64,000 bases of DNA from Sphingopyxis macrogoltabida (GTDB taxonomy: Bacteria; Pseudomonadota; Alphaproteobacteria; Sphingomonadales; Sphingomonadaceae): the NCBI RefSeq assembly GCF_001307295.1, contig NZ_CP012700.1, positions 685,001 to 749,000 of the forward strand. The letters run 5' to 3'. Each line of letters opens with the position of its first letter. Within the stretch, counting starts at the first letter, position 1. This document shows positions 19,146 through 27,844 of the stretch, piece after piece. The notes beneath the pieces were generated by a model, which did no database searches, was not told the origin of the DNA, and saw nothing but the letters and a program-made list of their open reading frames with translations. The position numbers and the translations under genes are program-made.

Positions 19146-20441
19146 ATGAAAAACATATTGTTCGGGTTCGCATTCGCCCTCGCATCGATCGCGCCGGCGT
19201 CGGCACAGACCGCCGCCGATTGCACCCCCGGCGCCTATCGGGCGCCCGGCGGCGATTTCGTCGTTCTCGCCAAGGCGCCCAATATTCCGGCGCCCGGGCT
19301 GCGTTACCTGTTTCGCGACGGGCGCCGCGGTGCCACGACGGATGCCGGTGTGCCGCTGGCGTGCAGCGGCGACGCGGTGACGGTCGGTGGCGCCCGCTGG
19401 GCCCGGATCGCCTTTCGCGAGACACCCGCGACCTTCGACAGCGTCGGCACCAAGATGAACGGCGTACTGATCGAGCCGCCGGGCGCGCCCGATGCGAAGC
19501 GGCCGCTGGTCGTCATGGTCCACGGGTCCGAACGGACGTCGCCGATCGGCGGTGTCTATGGCTATGCGATGGCGGCGCACGGCATATCGGTTTTCGTATA
19601 CGACAAGCGCGGCACCGGCGGATCGGACGGCGAATATACGCAGAATTTCCAACTGCTCGCCGACGACGCGGCGCATGCGCTCGAACAAGCGCGGAGCATG
19701 GCGGCGGGCCGCTTCGGCCGCGCGGGTTTCTTCGGCGGCAGCCAGGGCGGCTGGGTCGCGCCGCTCGCCGCGACGCGCACCAAGGCCGATTTCGTTGCGA
19801 TCGGCTTCGGCCTTGTCGCCTCGCCGATCGAGGAGGATCGCGAACAGATGGTGTCGGAGGTCCGCGCCGCCGGGCTCGGCGACGATGCGGTGGCGCTCGT
19901 CGACCGGCTGTCGGCGGCGACGGCGAAGCTGGTGATGTCGAATTTTACCGCCGGATATGAGGATCTGGACGCGGTCCGGCGCGAGATGGCGGACAAGCCC
20001 TGGGCGGCGAAGATCGACGGCGAATATAGCGGCGATATCGTGCGGATGACCGACGACGAACTGCGGCGGATCGGCCGCGCGCGGTTCGACAATGTCGAAC
20101 TGATCTGGGATTATGACGCGGTCGCAGCGCTTCGGAAGCTCGACACGCCGCTGCTCTGGGTGCTCGCAGGGGAGGATCGTGAAGCCCCGATTGAGACCAC
20201 GCGCGCCGCGCTGCTCGACCTTGCCAAGGCGGGCAAGCCGTTCGACGTCTATCTCTTTCCCGACACCGACCATGGCATGGTCGAATATACGACCGCCGCC
20301 GACGGATCGCGCAGCGCGACCCGCATCACCGACGGCTATCTGAAACTGCTCGGCGACTGGATCAGGGGCGACGTGCACGGCACATACGGCCGCGCCGAAC
20401 ATCTGACGGCGACGCCGGGTCCTGACGCTAGCCGGCGCTGA
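19146..20441 (+). CDS. Secreted alpha/beta hydrolase
   Basis: The 431-residue protein has a signal peptide ([21 protein letters not shown]) and an N-terminal domain of about 100 residues before an alpha/beta-hydrolase fold. The oxyanion segment is VMVHGSER, the nucleophile motif GGSQGG near residue 200, and a C-terminal DTDHGM near residue 377 supplies the likely catalytic histidine. It is probably a periplasmic or secreted esterase or peptidase; the substrate is unknown. Its 3' end overlaps the convergent murA gene by 14 nt. Confidence 0.8.
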   Translation: MKNILFGFAFALASIAPASAQTAADCTPGAYRAPGGDFVVLAKAPNIPAPGLRYLFRDGRRGATTDAGVPLACSGDAVTVGGARWARIAFRETPATFDSVGTKMNGVLIEPPGAPDAKRPLVVMVHGSERTSPIGGVYGYAMAAHGISVFVYDKRGTGGSDGEYTQNFQLLADDAAHALEQARSMAAGRFGRAGFFGGSQGGWVAPLAATRTKADFVAIGFGLVASPIEEDREQMVSEVRAAGLGDDAVALVDRLSAATAKLVMSNFTAGYEDLDAVRREMADKPWAAKIDGEYSGDIVRMTDDELRRIGRARFDNVELIWDYDAVAALRKLDTPLLWVLAGEDREAPIETTRAALLDLAKAGKPFDVYLFPDTDHGMVEYTTAADGSRSATRITDGYLKLLGDWIRGDVHGTYGRAEHLTATPGPDASRR

Positions 20442-21711
20442 TCCGCTCGATATCGGCACCGACGGCCTGGAGCTTTTCCTCGAGCCGTTCATAGCCGCGG
20501 TCGAGGTGATAGACGCGGTTGACCTCGGTCGTCCCTTCGGCGGCGAGACCGGCGATGATCAGGCTCATCGATGCCCGCAGGTCGGTCGCCATCACCGGCG
20601 CGCCGATCAGCTTGTCGACCCCGCGCACCACCGCGCTGCGGCCGCGCACGTCGATGTCGCAGCCCATGCGCGCCAGTTCGGGGACATGCATATAGCGGTT
20701 TTCGAAGATCGTCTCGGTGAACAGCGACGCGCCCTTGCCGAGCGTCGCCATCGCCATGAACTGCGCCTGCATGTCGGTCGCGAAGCCCGGATAGGGCGCG
20801 GTCGACAGGGTGACGGGCTCGGCACGGCCCGACATGGCGACGCGAATGCCGCCCTTCGTTTCCTCGACCGTCGCACCGGCCTGGCGCAGCGCGGCGAGCG
20901 TCGCTTCCATTTCGGCGGCCTTGGCGCCGACGAGTTCGACGTCGCCTTCGGTGATCACCGCGGCGCAGGCATAGCTGCCTGCCTCGATCCGGTCGGCCAT
21001 GACGCGATAGGTCGCGCCGTGCAGGCGGTCGACGCCTTCTATCGTCAGCGTCTCGGTGCCGATGCCGTCGATCTGCGCCCCCATCGCGACGAGGCAATTG
21101 CAGAGGTCGACAATCTCGGGTTCGCGCGCGGCGTTTTCGAGGATGCAGGTGCCCTTGGCGAGGACGGCGGCCATCACCGCATTTTCCGTCGCGCCGACCG
21201 ACACGACGGGAAAGGTGAACTTGCCGCCGGCGAGGCGTCCGCCGGGCGCGCTCGCCTTTACATAGCCCGAGGCGAGCTCGATCTCGGCACCAAAGGCTTC
21301 GAGCGCTTTCAGGTGCAGGTCGATCGGGCGGTTGCCGATCGCGCAGCCGCCGGGGAGCGACACCGTCGCTTCGCCCGCGCGCGCGAGCAGCGGGCCGAGG
21401 ACGAGGATCGAGGCGCGCATCTTGCGGACGATGTCATAGGGGGCAACGGTCGAGGTGAGGGTGGTCGCGCGCGCGGTCATCACCCGCCCGAAATCCTCGG
21501 GGCGCGAGCCTTCGATCGTCGTCGAGCAGCCGAGCTGATTGAGCAGGTGACCGAAACCGTCGACATCGGCGAGGCGCGGCAGGTTGCGGAGCGTCAGCGG
21601 CTCGTCGGTGAGCAGTGCGCAGGGCAACAATGTCAGCGCCGCATTCTTCGCGCCGGAGATGGGGATTCGGCCCTTGAGTCGCTGGCCGCCGCGAATGACG
21701 ATCTGATCCAT
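20428..21711 (-). CDS. murA: UDP-N-acetylglucosamine 1-carboxyvinyltransferase
   Basis: MurA carries out the first committed step of peptidoglycan synthesis, adding enolpyruvate from PEP to UDP-GlcNAc. The protein has 427 residues. Lys22 (SGAKNAAL) and the active-site cysteine, Cys123 in [11 protein letters not shown], are present, so the fosfomycin-sensitive form is predicted. The C-terminal segment [18 protein letters not shown] is typical. It is monocistronic here, on the strand opposite its neighbour. Confidence 0.97.
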   Translation of the reverse strand: MDQIVIRGGQRLKGRIPISGAKNAALTLLPCALLTDEPLTLRNLPRLADVDGFGHLLNQLGCSTTIEGSRPEDFGRVMTARATTLTSTVAPYDIVRKMRASILVLGPLLARAGEATVSLPGGCAIGNRPIDLHLKALEAFGAEIELASGYVKASAPGGRLAGGKFTFPVVSVGATENAVMAAVLAKGTCILENAAREPEIVDLCNCLVAMGAQIDGIGTETLTIEGVDRLHGATYRVMADRIEAGSYACAAVITEGDVELVGAKAAEMEATLAALRQAGATVEETKGGIRVAMSGRAEPVTLSTAPYPGFATDMQAQFMAMATLGKGASLFTETIFENRYMHVPELARMGCDIDVRGRSAVVRGVDKLIGAPVMATDLRASMSLIIAGLAAEGTTEVNRVYHLDRGYERLEEKLQAVGADIERISAG

Positions 21712-21954
21712 CGGCTGTCTTTAGCCGATGCGCCGATGCGCGCAAGCCGATGGCGCGATCAAGTTCGGCGCGCCTTCATTCGCGGTGCATAACTTCTATG
21801 GCCATCGAAATGGGCACCCCGGTTTGTACTGCCGTCGATAGGGCGCGGCGGGCCGGATGCGATGGCGACGCCGTCCGCCAGCATTGGAAGAACGGCCATG
21901 GGCGACCGCGGAAGGCCGCAGAATCGGGAAAAATACGCCATGAAATGGCGATAA

Positions 21955-22041
21955 TGGTGCGGTCGAGAAGACTCGAACTTCCACGGCCTTTCGGCCACAA
22001 CGACCTCAACGTTGCGCGTCTACCAGTTCCGCCACGACCGC
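21955..22041 (-). tRNA. tRNA-Leu (anticodon GAG)
   Basis: On the minus strand the sequence folds as a class II tRNA. The acceptor arms GCGGTCG/CGACCGC pair perfectly, followed by discriminator A and an encoded CCA. The D-arm contains the tRNA-Leu segment GGCGGAACTGGTAGACGCGC, the anticodon stem is CAACG/CGTTG around the loop TTGAGGT (anticodon GAG at 22005-22007), the variable arm is extended, and the T-arm reads GTTCGAGTC. Total length is 87 nt. It would read CUC and CUU leucine codons. Confidence 0.95.
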
Positions 22042-22195
22042 ACATCATGATGGTCCGGACGGGCCGGCACCAGGTAGGAGCGGGCGCCTAGCAAAGCTTT
22101 CGGGGCGATGCAAGCGAGCTTCGCAGCATTTGTTTCTTCGCGGCACGGCAATGCCGGGCCCCGCGCGCCGGGCGTGTCACCAAAGCGTCCTGAAA

Positions 22196-22248
22196 CCGTC
22201 ACTCAACTGTCATCGCTCTGGCGTCAGACCGTCATCGAATCACCCTAG
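22196..22248 (+). promoter_or_regulatory. Tandem Pho box and promoter for the surface lipoprotein gene
   Basis: Four heptamers, CCGTCAC, CTGTCAT, CTGGCGT and CCGTCAT, start at 22196, 22207, 22218 and 22229, an exact 11-bp period with 4-nt spacers. This is the architecture of tandem PhoB half-sites (consensus CTGTCAT). The motif CCCTAG follows the last heptamer after 7 nt, where a -10 element is expected. The same layout with the same 7-nt gap stands before gspC, which strengthens both calls. Confidence 0.75.
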
Positions 22249-22340
22249 TGGCGGCGTCACCGGGGGCGAGCACAGACATTTCTCGTTGATCGGTGGTTTT
22301 TCATGTGGGGCGCGAAGGCGCACCGGGAACGGAGATTTTC

Positions 22341-23909
22341 ATGGCGGCTTTCGCACGCGTTCGTTTGGTCATGCTCAGCGGCGTGGCCTGTTCCATTCTT
22401 GCGGCCTGCGGCGCCGACGGCGTCGCGTCGCCGGGCGAAGGTGTGATCGTCATTCCGACGCCGACCCCGACGCCCACGCCGACCCCGACTCCGACGCCGA
22501 CCCCGACGGGCGTCACCCCGGCGGCGAACTGCCCGACCATCGCGGGCGCCGACCAGCTCACCGACCTCGGCACGATCACCGGCAACGAAGGCACGTGGCG
22601 CAACTGCGGCTTCCCCGCGCGCTTCAACTCGACGACGGCGATCCCGAAGGTCGACGGCGTCATCTACTCGCTGCCCGGCCGCGTCGACGTCGGCACCGAC
22701 CAGGGTGCGGCGAGCACCAACACCGTCGCGACGCTGACCATCGATCCGGGCGTCATCGTCTTCGGCTCGACGGGCGTTTCCTACCTCGTCGTCAACCGCG
22801 GCAACAAGATCGATGCCGTCGGCACCCCGACCCAGCCGATCATCTTCACGGGCCGCGGCAACGTCGTCGGTTCGGCGGGTGACAGCACCTCGCAGCTGTG
22901 GGGCGGCGTCGTGCTGCTCGGGCGTGCGCCGATCACCGACTGCCTCGCGCCGGGCGCCGCCGAAGGCACGGTGGATTGCGAACGCGACACCGAGGGCACG
23001 TCGAACGCGCTCTATGGCGGCGCGCAGCCGGCCGACAATTCGGGCCGCATGTCGTACGTCCAGATCCGCTATTCGGGTTTCATCCTGAGCGCCGATAAGG
23101 AACTGCAGGGCCTCACCCCGTCGGGTGTCGGTTCGGCCACCCAGTTCGACCACATCCAGATCCACAACAGCTCGGACGACGGCATGGAAGTTTTCGGCGG
23201 CCGGCCGAACTTCAAGCATATGGTCGTCACCGGCGCCGAGGATGACAGCTTCGACACCGACGTCGGCTACAAGGGCAACATCCAATATGCGATCGCGATC
23301 GGCCGCGCCGGCGGAACGGTGGGCGACTCGATGATGGAAATCGACTCGGACGGCAACGAACAGGCGGTTCCGCGCCAGAACGTCACCATCTCGAACTTCA
23401 CCTTCATCCATCGCAACGCCAACAACAGCAACGCCGCCGCCATCCGCATCCGCGGCGGCGCCGACTACAGCTTCGTCAACGGCCTGATGACCAGCGACAC
23501 CTCGTGTATTCGCATCGACAGCACGTCGACGACGCAGACGGCGGGTGCCGACGAACAGGGGCCCCCGCGCTTCTTCTCGGTATCGCTGAAGTGCAGCGCC
23601 GACCGTCCGTTCCGCGGTGGCGGCAGCCCGGCGGTGACCGACGCGGAAGTCCAGGCGATCTTCAACGCCGGCACGGACAACCGTTTCGACTATACGCCGA
23701 GCCTCGCGAACCTGTTCATCAACGGCGCGACCGAGACGGGCTTCGCGGCCTATGATGCCAAGACGATCGCGCCCTTCTTCGACACGACGGCCTATGTCGG
23801 CGCGGTCCGCGATGCCAACGACACCTGGTATCAGGGCTGGACCTGTAACTCGGCGACGGCGGACTTCGGCACCAGCAGCGGCAGCTGCTCGGCGCTCCCG
23901 GTCACCTGA
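22341..23909 (+). CDS. ElpS-like surface lipoprotein, predicted beta-helix
   Basis: The protein has 522 residues with a lipoprotein signal ending LAAC, then a (Pro-Thr)n spacer and a Cys-containing domain rich in short beta-strand repeats, suggestive of a parallel beta-helix. A lipoprotein gene, a TonB receptor gene and type II secretion genes under phosphate control are also grouped in Caulobacter crescentus, where the extracellular lipoprotein ElpS is secreted through the Gsp system during phosphate starvation. I recall that parallel from the literature and cannot check homology here. ATG 22341 is chosen for the GGAG at 22331 and because the lipoprotein signal starts there. Function is probably nutrient (phosphate) acquisition at the surface. 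Confidence 0.7.
   Translation: MAAFARVRLVMLSGVACSILAACGADGVASPGEGVIVIPTPTPTPTPTPTPTPTPTGVTPAANCPTIAGADQLTDLGTITGNEGTWRNCGFPARFNSTTAIPKVDGVIYSLPGRVDVGTDQGAASTNTVATLTIDPGVIVFGSTGVSYLVVNRGNKIDAVGTPTQPIIFTGRGNVVGSAGDSTSQLWGGVVLLGRAPITDCLAPGAAEGTVDCERDTEGTSNALYGGAQPADNSGRMSYVQIRYSGFILSADKELQGLTPSGVGSATQFDHIQIHNSSDDGMEVFGGRPNFKHMVVTGAEDDSFDTDVGYKGNIQYAIAIGRAGGTVGDSMMEIDSDGNEQAVPRQNVTISNFTFIHRNANNSNAAAIRIRGGADYSFVNGLMTSDTSCIRIDSTSTTQTAGADEQGPPRFFSVSLKCSADRPFRGGGSPAVTDAEVQAIFNAGTDNRFDYTPSLANLFINGATETGFAAYDAKTIAPFFDTTAYVGAVRDANDTWYQGWTCNSATADFGTSSGSCSALPVT
22454..22509. repeat. Pro-Thr-encoding hexanucleotide repeat
   Basis: About nine tandem copies of a 6-nt unit of the form CCGACS encode alternating Pro and Thr just after the lipidated cysteine region. 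Copy-number change would keep frame and only alter spacer length. Confidence 0.8.
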
Positions 23910-23929
23910 CCGCTGCTCGCAAGCCAAAT

Positions 23930-23967
23930 GGGGAGCGGGCAGGCCTGACACAGGCGGCCCGCTCCCC
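23930..23967. promoter_or_regulatory. Strong intercistronic hairpin between lipoprotein and TonB receptor genes
   Basis: An 11-bp perfect stem, GGGGAGCGGGC / GCCCGCTCCCC, encloses a second 5-bp stem GCCTG/CAGGC with a 3-nt loop. There is no T-run, and the next gene starts 27 nt later, so it more likely protects or segments the mRNA, giving more lipoprotein than receptor, than ends transcription fully. Confidence 0.55.
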
Positions 23968-23994
23968 ACCTGCATATTCCTCGGGGACTTTCAC

Positions 23995-26691
23995 ATGACC
24001 AAGCGGCCGATCTTCGCCAGCCTGCTTCTTCTCAGTTCCGCGCTCGTCGCGCCTGCCGCCCTTGCGCAGGATGCGAGCGCCGAACCCGCCGCCGACACGC
24101 CGCCCGTCGCCGCCGAACCGGCCACCGACGCCGCCGCGCCCGCCGACGAAGAAGCCGATATTTCGATTCCGGGCGGCGCCGATCAGGAGATCGTCGTCAC
24201 GGGCCGCTATACCCCCAACATCGTCCGTTCGACCCCCGAAGTCGTGTCGTCGCTGTCGTCGGCCGACATCGCGCGGACCGGCGAGGGCGATATCTCGGGC
24301 TCGCTGCAGCGCGTTACCGGCCTGTCGGTCGTCGGCGGCGGCTTCGTCTATGTCCGCGGCCTTGGCGATCGCTATTCGCTGGCGCTGCTCAATGGTTCGC
24401 CGTTGCCCAGCCCCGAGCCGCTGAAGCGCGTCGTGCCGCTCGACATCTTCCCGACCAACGTCATCGATTCGACGCTGGTCCAGAAAAGCTTCTCGGTGAA
24501 CTTCCCGGGCGAATTCGGCGGCGGCGTGATCAACCTCACGACCAAGGCGACGCCGCGCGAACCCTTCCTGACCTTCAGCGGCGGGATCGGCTGGGACAGC
24601 GAAACGACGAACCAGCTCGGCTATACCTATTATGGCAGCGATACCGACTGGACCGGTTTCGACGACGGCACGCGCGACGTGCCGCCGCTGCTCAAGGCCG
24701 CGCTCGCCAGTGGCAAGCCGATTCTGGAAGGTGCCGACTTCACCCAGGACCAGCTCGAGGCGATCCAGATGGAGCTGGTCAACGCCAAAACGACGCTGCT
24801 CCAGCAGAACGACCATATCCCGATCAACTGGTCGGCAGGGATCACCGGCGGCACGACGATTGCGTTGCCGAACGGCGAACTCGGGATCATCGCGACCGCG
24901 GGGATCAGCAACAAGTGGCGCACCCGCGACACGTTGCAGCAGACGTCGGTCAACGACGATCTGTCGGGCGATCCGCAGACGAGCTATAACCGCGTCATCA
25001 CCGACAATCGCGTCGTGGTGAACGGGCTGCTCGGTTTCGGGCTCGAACTCGGCGATCACAAAATCCGCTGGACCAACCTCTATATCCGCGACACGTTGAA
25101 GCAGGCGCGCCTTGCGCTCGGTACCGACGCCAACCAGTCCGACCGCGACATCATGAAGCAGGATACGGCGTGGTACGAGCGCCAGCTGATCAACACCCAG
25201 CTCGTCGGCGAATTCCACTTCGACCGGCTGAAGCTCGACCTGCGCGGCGCCTACGCCAATTCGCAGCGCGAAGCGCCCTATGAGCGCGGCTTCACCTATG
25301 TCCGTACCAACCAGCCGGGCGACCCGGTGGGCGACAAGTTCGTCAACGACCTTGGCGGCAACCGCGGCGATGCGACAATCGCCTTTTCGGACCTCAACGA
25401 GGATCTGTGGTCGGGCGGCGTCGACCTGTCGTACGAACTCGCCCCGCGGATCACAGCGACGGTCGGCTATGCCTACAGCGACACGCATCGCGTTTCGGAG
25501 CGCCGGACCTTCCAGTTCCGCGCCTCGAACCTGCCGCTGGCGGTGCAGCAGCTGCGCCCCGACTATCTGCTCTCCGATGCGACGATCCAGCTTTACGACA
25601 TCACGTTGCTCGAAACCTCGGCGCAGGACGGCACCGCGGCTTTCGACGCCAAGCTGACGACCCACGCCGGCTACGGCCAGATCCAGGCGGAGATCGTGCC
25701 GGGCGTCAACGTCAACGCCGGCGTGCGTTACGAGGAAGCGAAGCAGACCGTCGTTCCGATCGACCTGTTCGGTACCGGATCGTCCGCGATCGTCGCGACC
25801 AACCTGAACAACGACTATTGGCTGCCCGCCGTTACGCTGACTTGGGAAGTCGCGCCCGACATGCAGCTGCGCGTCAACGGATCGAAGACGATCGCGCGGC
25901 CGCAGTTCCGCGAACTGGTGGCGCAGGTCTATCAGGACCCCGAATCGAACCGCCTGTTCCGCGGCAACCCGTCGCTGACCGACAGCGAGCTGTGGAACGC
26001 CGAAGCGCGCTATGAGTGGTATTTCGCCAAGGATCAGCGTCTGACGGTTGCCGGCTTCTACAAGTCGATCGACAATCCGATCGAGACCTATACCTCGATT
26101 TCGGACTCGTCGGTGAACAGCAGCTACGCCAACGCGCCGAAGGCGACGCTCTACGGCGCCGAGGTCGAGGTGCAGAAATATTTCCCGCTCGATACGCTGT
26201 CGGACGCGTCCTTCTGGCAAAGCCGCCGCCTCGTGCTGATCGGCAACTATACCTACACCAAATCCGAAATCCGGGTCCGCGACGGCGACACGACGGTGAT
26301 CAACGGCGTGGTGCAGAATGCCGCCAACTTCTTCTTCGACGGCGCGCCGATGACGGGTCAGTCCGACCATTTGCTCAATTTCCAGATCGGGCTGGAGGAT
26401 CAGGACAAGCTGTCGCAGCAGACCTTGCTGCTGACCTATGCCAGCCCGCGCGTCACCAGCCGCGGCCCGTCGGGCCAGCCCGACCTCGAGGAAAAGCCGG
26501 GCATTCAGCTCGACTTCGTTGCGCGGCAGGGGCTGACGCTGCTGAACAAGGAAATTGAGCTGAAGTTCGAGGCGCGTAACCTGACCGGACGCAAATATCA
26601 GGAAGTGCAGACCGCCGGCGATAACAAGATCTTCTTCAACCGTTACAAGCTGGGCCGCACTTTCTCGCTGAGCGCGTCGGTGAAGTTCTGA
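23995..26691 (+). CDS. TonB-dependent outer membrane receptor
   Basis: The 898-residue protein has a signal peptide ending ALA before QDASAEP, an Ala/Pro/Glu-rich stretch, a TonB-box-like segment (QEIVVTGRY, about residues 62-70), a plug domain with VRGLGDRYS, and a C-terminal 22-strand barrel closing with the aromatic terminal residue (SASVKF) required by the BAM machinery. It imports a substrate using proton-motive force via TonB. Position between the Pho-boxed lipoprotein gene and the gsp operon suggests a phosphate-containing ligand. ATG 23995 is chosen because the upstream in-frame codons overlap the preceding gene and the intercistronic hairpin. Confidence 0.9.
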   Translation: MTKRPIFASLLLLSSALVAPAALAQDASAEPAADTPPVAAEPATDAAAPADEEADISIPGGADQEIVVTGRYTPNIVRSTPEVVSSLSSADIARTGEGDISGSLQRVTGLSVVGGGFVYVRGLGDRYSLALLNGSPLPSPEPLKRVVPLDIFPTNVIDSTLVQKSFSVNFPGEFGGGVINLTTKATPREPFLTFSGGIGWDSETTNQLGYTYYGSDTDWTGFDDGTRDVPPLLKAALASGKPILEGADFTQDQLEAIQMELVNAKTTLLQQNDHIPINWSAGITGGTTIALPNGELGIIATAGISNKWRTRDTLQQTSVNDDLSGDPQTSYNRVITDNRVVVNGLLGFGLELGDHKIRWTNLYIRDTLKQARLALGTDANQSDRDIMKQDTAWYERQLINTQLVGEFHFDRLKLDLRGAYANSQREAPYERGFTYVRTNQPGDPVGDKFVNDLGGNRGDATIAFSDLNEDLWSGGVDLSYELAPRITATVGYAYSDTHRVSERRTFQFRASNLPLAVQQLRPDYLLSDATIQLYDITLLETSAQDGTAAFDAKLTTHAGYGQIQAEIVPGVNVNAGVRYEEAKQTVVPIDLFGTGSSAIVATNLNNDYWLPAVTLTWEVAPDMQLRVNGSKTIARPQFRELVAQVYQDPESNRLFRGNPSLTDSELWNAEARYEWYFAKDQRLTVAGFYKSIDNPIETYTSISDSSVNSSYANAPKATLYGAEVEVQKYFPLDTLSDASFWQSRRLVLIGNYTYTKSEIRVRDGDTTVINGVVQNAANFFFDGAPMTGQSDHLLNFQIGLEDQDKLSQQTLLLTYASPRVTSRGPSGQPDLEEKPGIQLDFVARQGLTLLNKEIELKFEARNLTGRKYQEVQTAGDNKIFFNRYKLGRTFSLSASVKF

Positions 26692-26698
26692 GGTAAAA

Positions 26699-26830
26699 AT
26701 CCTCCCCGTCGCGAAGCGATGGGGAGGGGGACCACCGCGACGCGGTGGTGGAGGGGCGTCGCCGTTGCGTTACGGCCCCTCCGTCAGCCCTGCGGGCTGC
26801 CACCCCCTATGGCTAGGCCACAGGGAGGAT
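26699..26830. repeat. Gene-less composite palindromic element, ATCCTCCC...GGGAGGAT
   Basis: The 132-bp element has inverted termini ATCCTCCC and GGGAGGAT. Inside are hairpin A (CCTCCCC/GGGGAGG), hairpin B (CCACCGC/GCGGTGG, then GGAGGGG), a centre of about 19 nt, then hairpin B' (CCCCTCC..GCC/GGC) and A'. The same A-B ... B'-A' order brackets the DUF559 nuclease gene at 60564-61059, with the two arm types swapped, so this looks like a miniature form of that element in opposite orientation. It begins 7 nt after the TonB receptor stop and may double as its terminator. Confidence 0.7.
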
Positions 26831-26860
26831 CATTCTCAACATCGCGCCGGACTCGCCCGG

Positions 26861-26913
26861 CTGACAAAAAACTGTAATCTTCCCGTCAACTGATTGTCAT
26901 CAATCGCCCCTAG
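26861..26913 (+). promoter_or_regulatory. Tandem Pho box and promoter for the type II secretion operon
   Basis: Heptamers CTGACAA, CTGTAAT, CCGTCAA and TTGTCAT start at 26861, 26872, 26883 and 26894, again an exact 11-bp period. CCCTAG follows after 7 nt (26908-26913), the same geometry as the promoter at 22196. PhoB activation of the gsp operon under phosphate limitation is the direct prediction. Confidence 0.72.
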
Positions 26914-26958
26914 GCGATTCGCGAACGGCCACTTCAGTTGGGGGACAGGGAAAATTTC

Positions 26959-27840
26959 ATGGCGACGCTGATGCCCGGATCGGCCGTTCGGCTGCCGCGT
27001 GGCCTGCCCGTCTGGCTGCGGACCAAACGCGCGCCGCGCGACATCTGGCCGCTGCTGCTGGTTGCGCTGCTCGGCGCGCTGCTGGTCTGGCAATGCGTCC
27101 GCCTGCTCTGGACCCTCATCGTGCCGCTGTCGCCGCTCGGTGCGTGGCAACCGCAGGCGGCGGTCATTGCGTCGCCCGCCGAGCGCCGCGCGCTGTTCGT
27201 CGGCCTCGACCCTTTCTTTCGCACCGCACCGCAAGGCCCCGCCAGCGCCACCGTCACCGCGCTCGGCCTCACCCTGTTCGGGGTCAACATCAACGAAGCG
27301 ACGGGCAGCGGTTCGGCGATCATTGCCGGCGAGGACGGGGTGCAGAACAGCTACGCCGTCGGCGACGAGATCGCGCCCGGCGTCAAGCTGGTGGGCGTCG
27401 CGTTCGACCATGTGCTGCTCGACCGCGGCGGCGCGCGCGAAAGCCTGTTCCTCGACCAGAGCGGCGAGGCGCCGGTCGCCAGCCCCGCGGCCGCCCCCGC
27501 CATGCCGACCCCCGAAACCGCTGCGGCCCCGGCGAGCGGTGTCTCCGCCGGCGGCGAGATGTCGCCCGCGGCTCTGAAGGCCGGAGTCGGCTTTGCGCCG
27601 CGGACCGAGAGCGGCAAGGTCACCGGCCTCGCCGTCCAGCCGCAGGGCGACGGCGCCGTGTTCCGCGCCGCGGGGCTGCGTCCCGGCGATGTCATTCGCT
27701 CGGTCAACGGCCGCCCGATCGGCTCGGCGGGCGATGCCGCCTCGCTCGCCGGCCAGTTCACGCCGGGGGCGCGCATCTCGCTCGAGGTCGAGCGCGGTGC
27801 CAGCGTCGTCCCCGTCGCCATCTTCCTCTCGAAGCAATAG
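26959..27840 (+). CDS. gspC: Type II secretion system protein C
   Basis: This inner-membrane component of the type II secretion system links the platform to the GspD secretin in the periplasm. The 293 residues comprise a short cytoplasmic N-terminus, one membrane helix (about residues 30-52), the homology region (about 80-165, segment VTALGLTLFGVNIN), an Ala/Pro linker, and a C-terminal PDZ domain (about 200-290, segment AAGLRPGDVIRSVNGRPIGS). It is the first gene of the operon, preceded by the tandem Pho box. ATG 26959 has AGGG upstream; ATG 26938 would be less well placed. Confidence 0.93.
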   Translation: MATLMPGSAVRLPRGLPVWLRTKRAPRDIWPLLLVALLGALLVWQCVRLLWTLIVPLSPLGAWQPQAAVIASPAERRALFVGLDPFFRTAPQGPASATVTALGLTLFGVNINEATGSGSAIIAGEDGVQNSYAVGDEIAPGVKLVGVAFDHVLLDRGGARESLFLDQSGEAPVASPAAAPAMPTPETAAAPASGVSAGGEMSPAALKAGVGFAPRTESGKVTGLAVQPQGDGAVFRAAGLRPGDVIRSVNGRPIGSAGDAASLAGQFTPGARISLEVERGASVVPVAIFLSKQ

Positions 27841-27844
27841 GTTT

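Noticed and set aside
22441..22520. CRISPR array
   Set aside because: The repeat unit is 6 nt without spacers and encodes Pro-Thr inside a lipoprotein gene.
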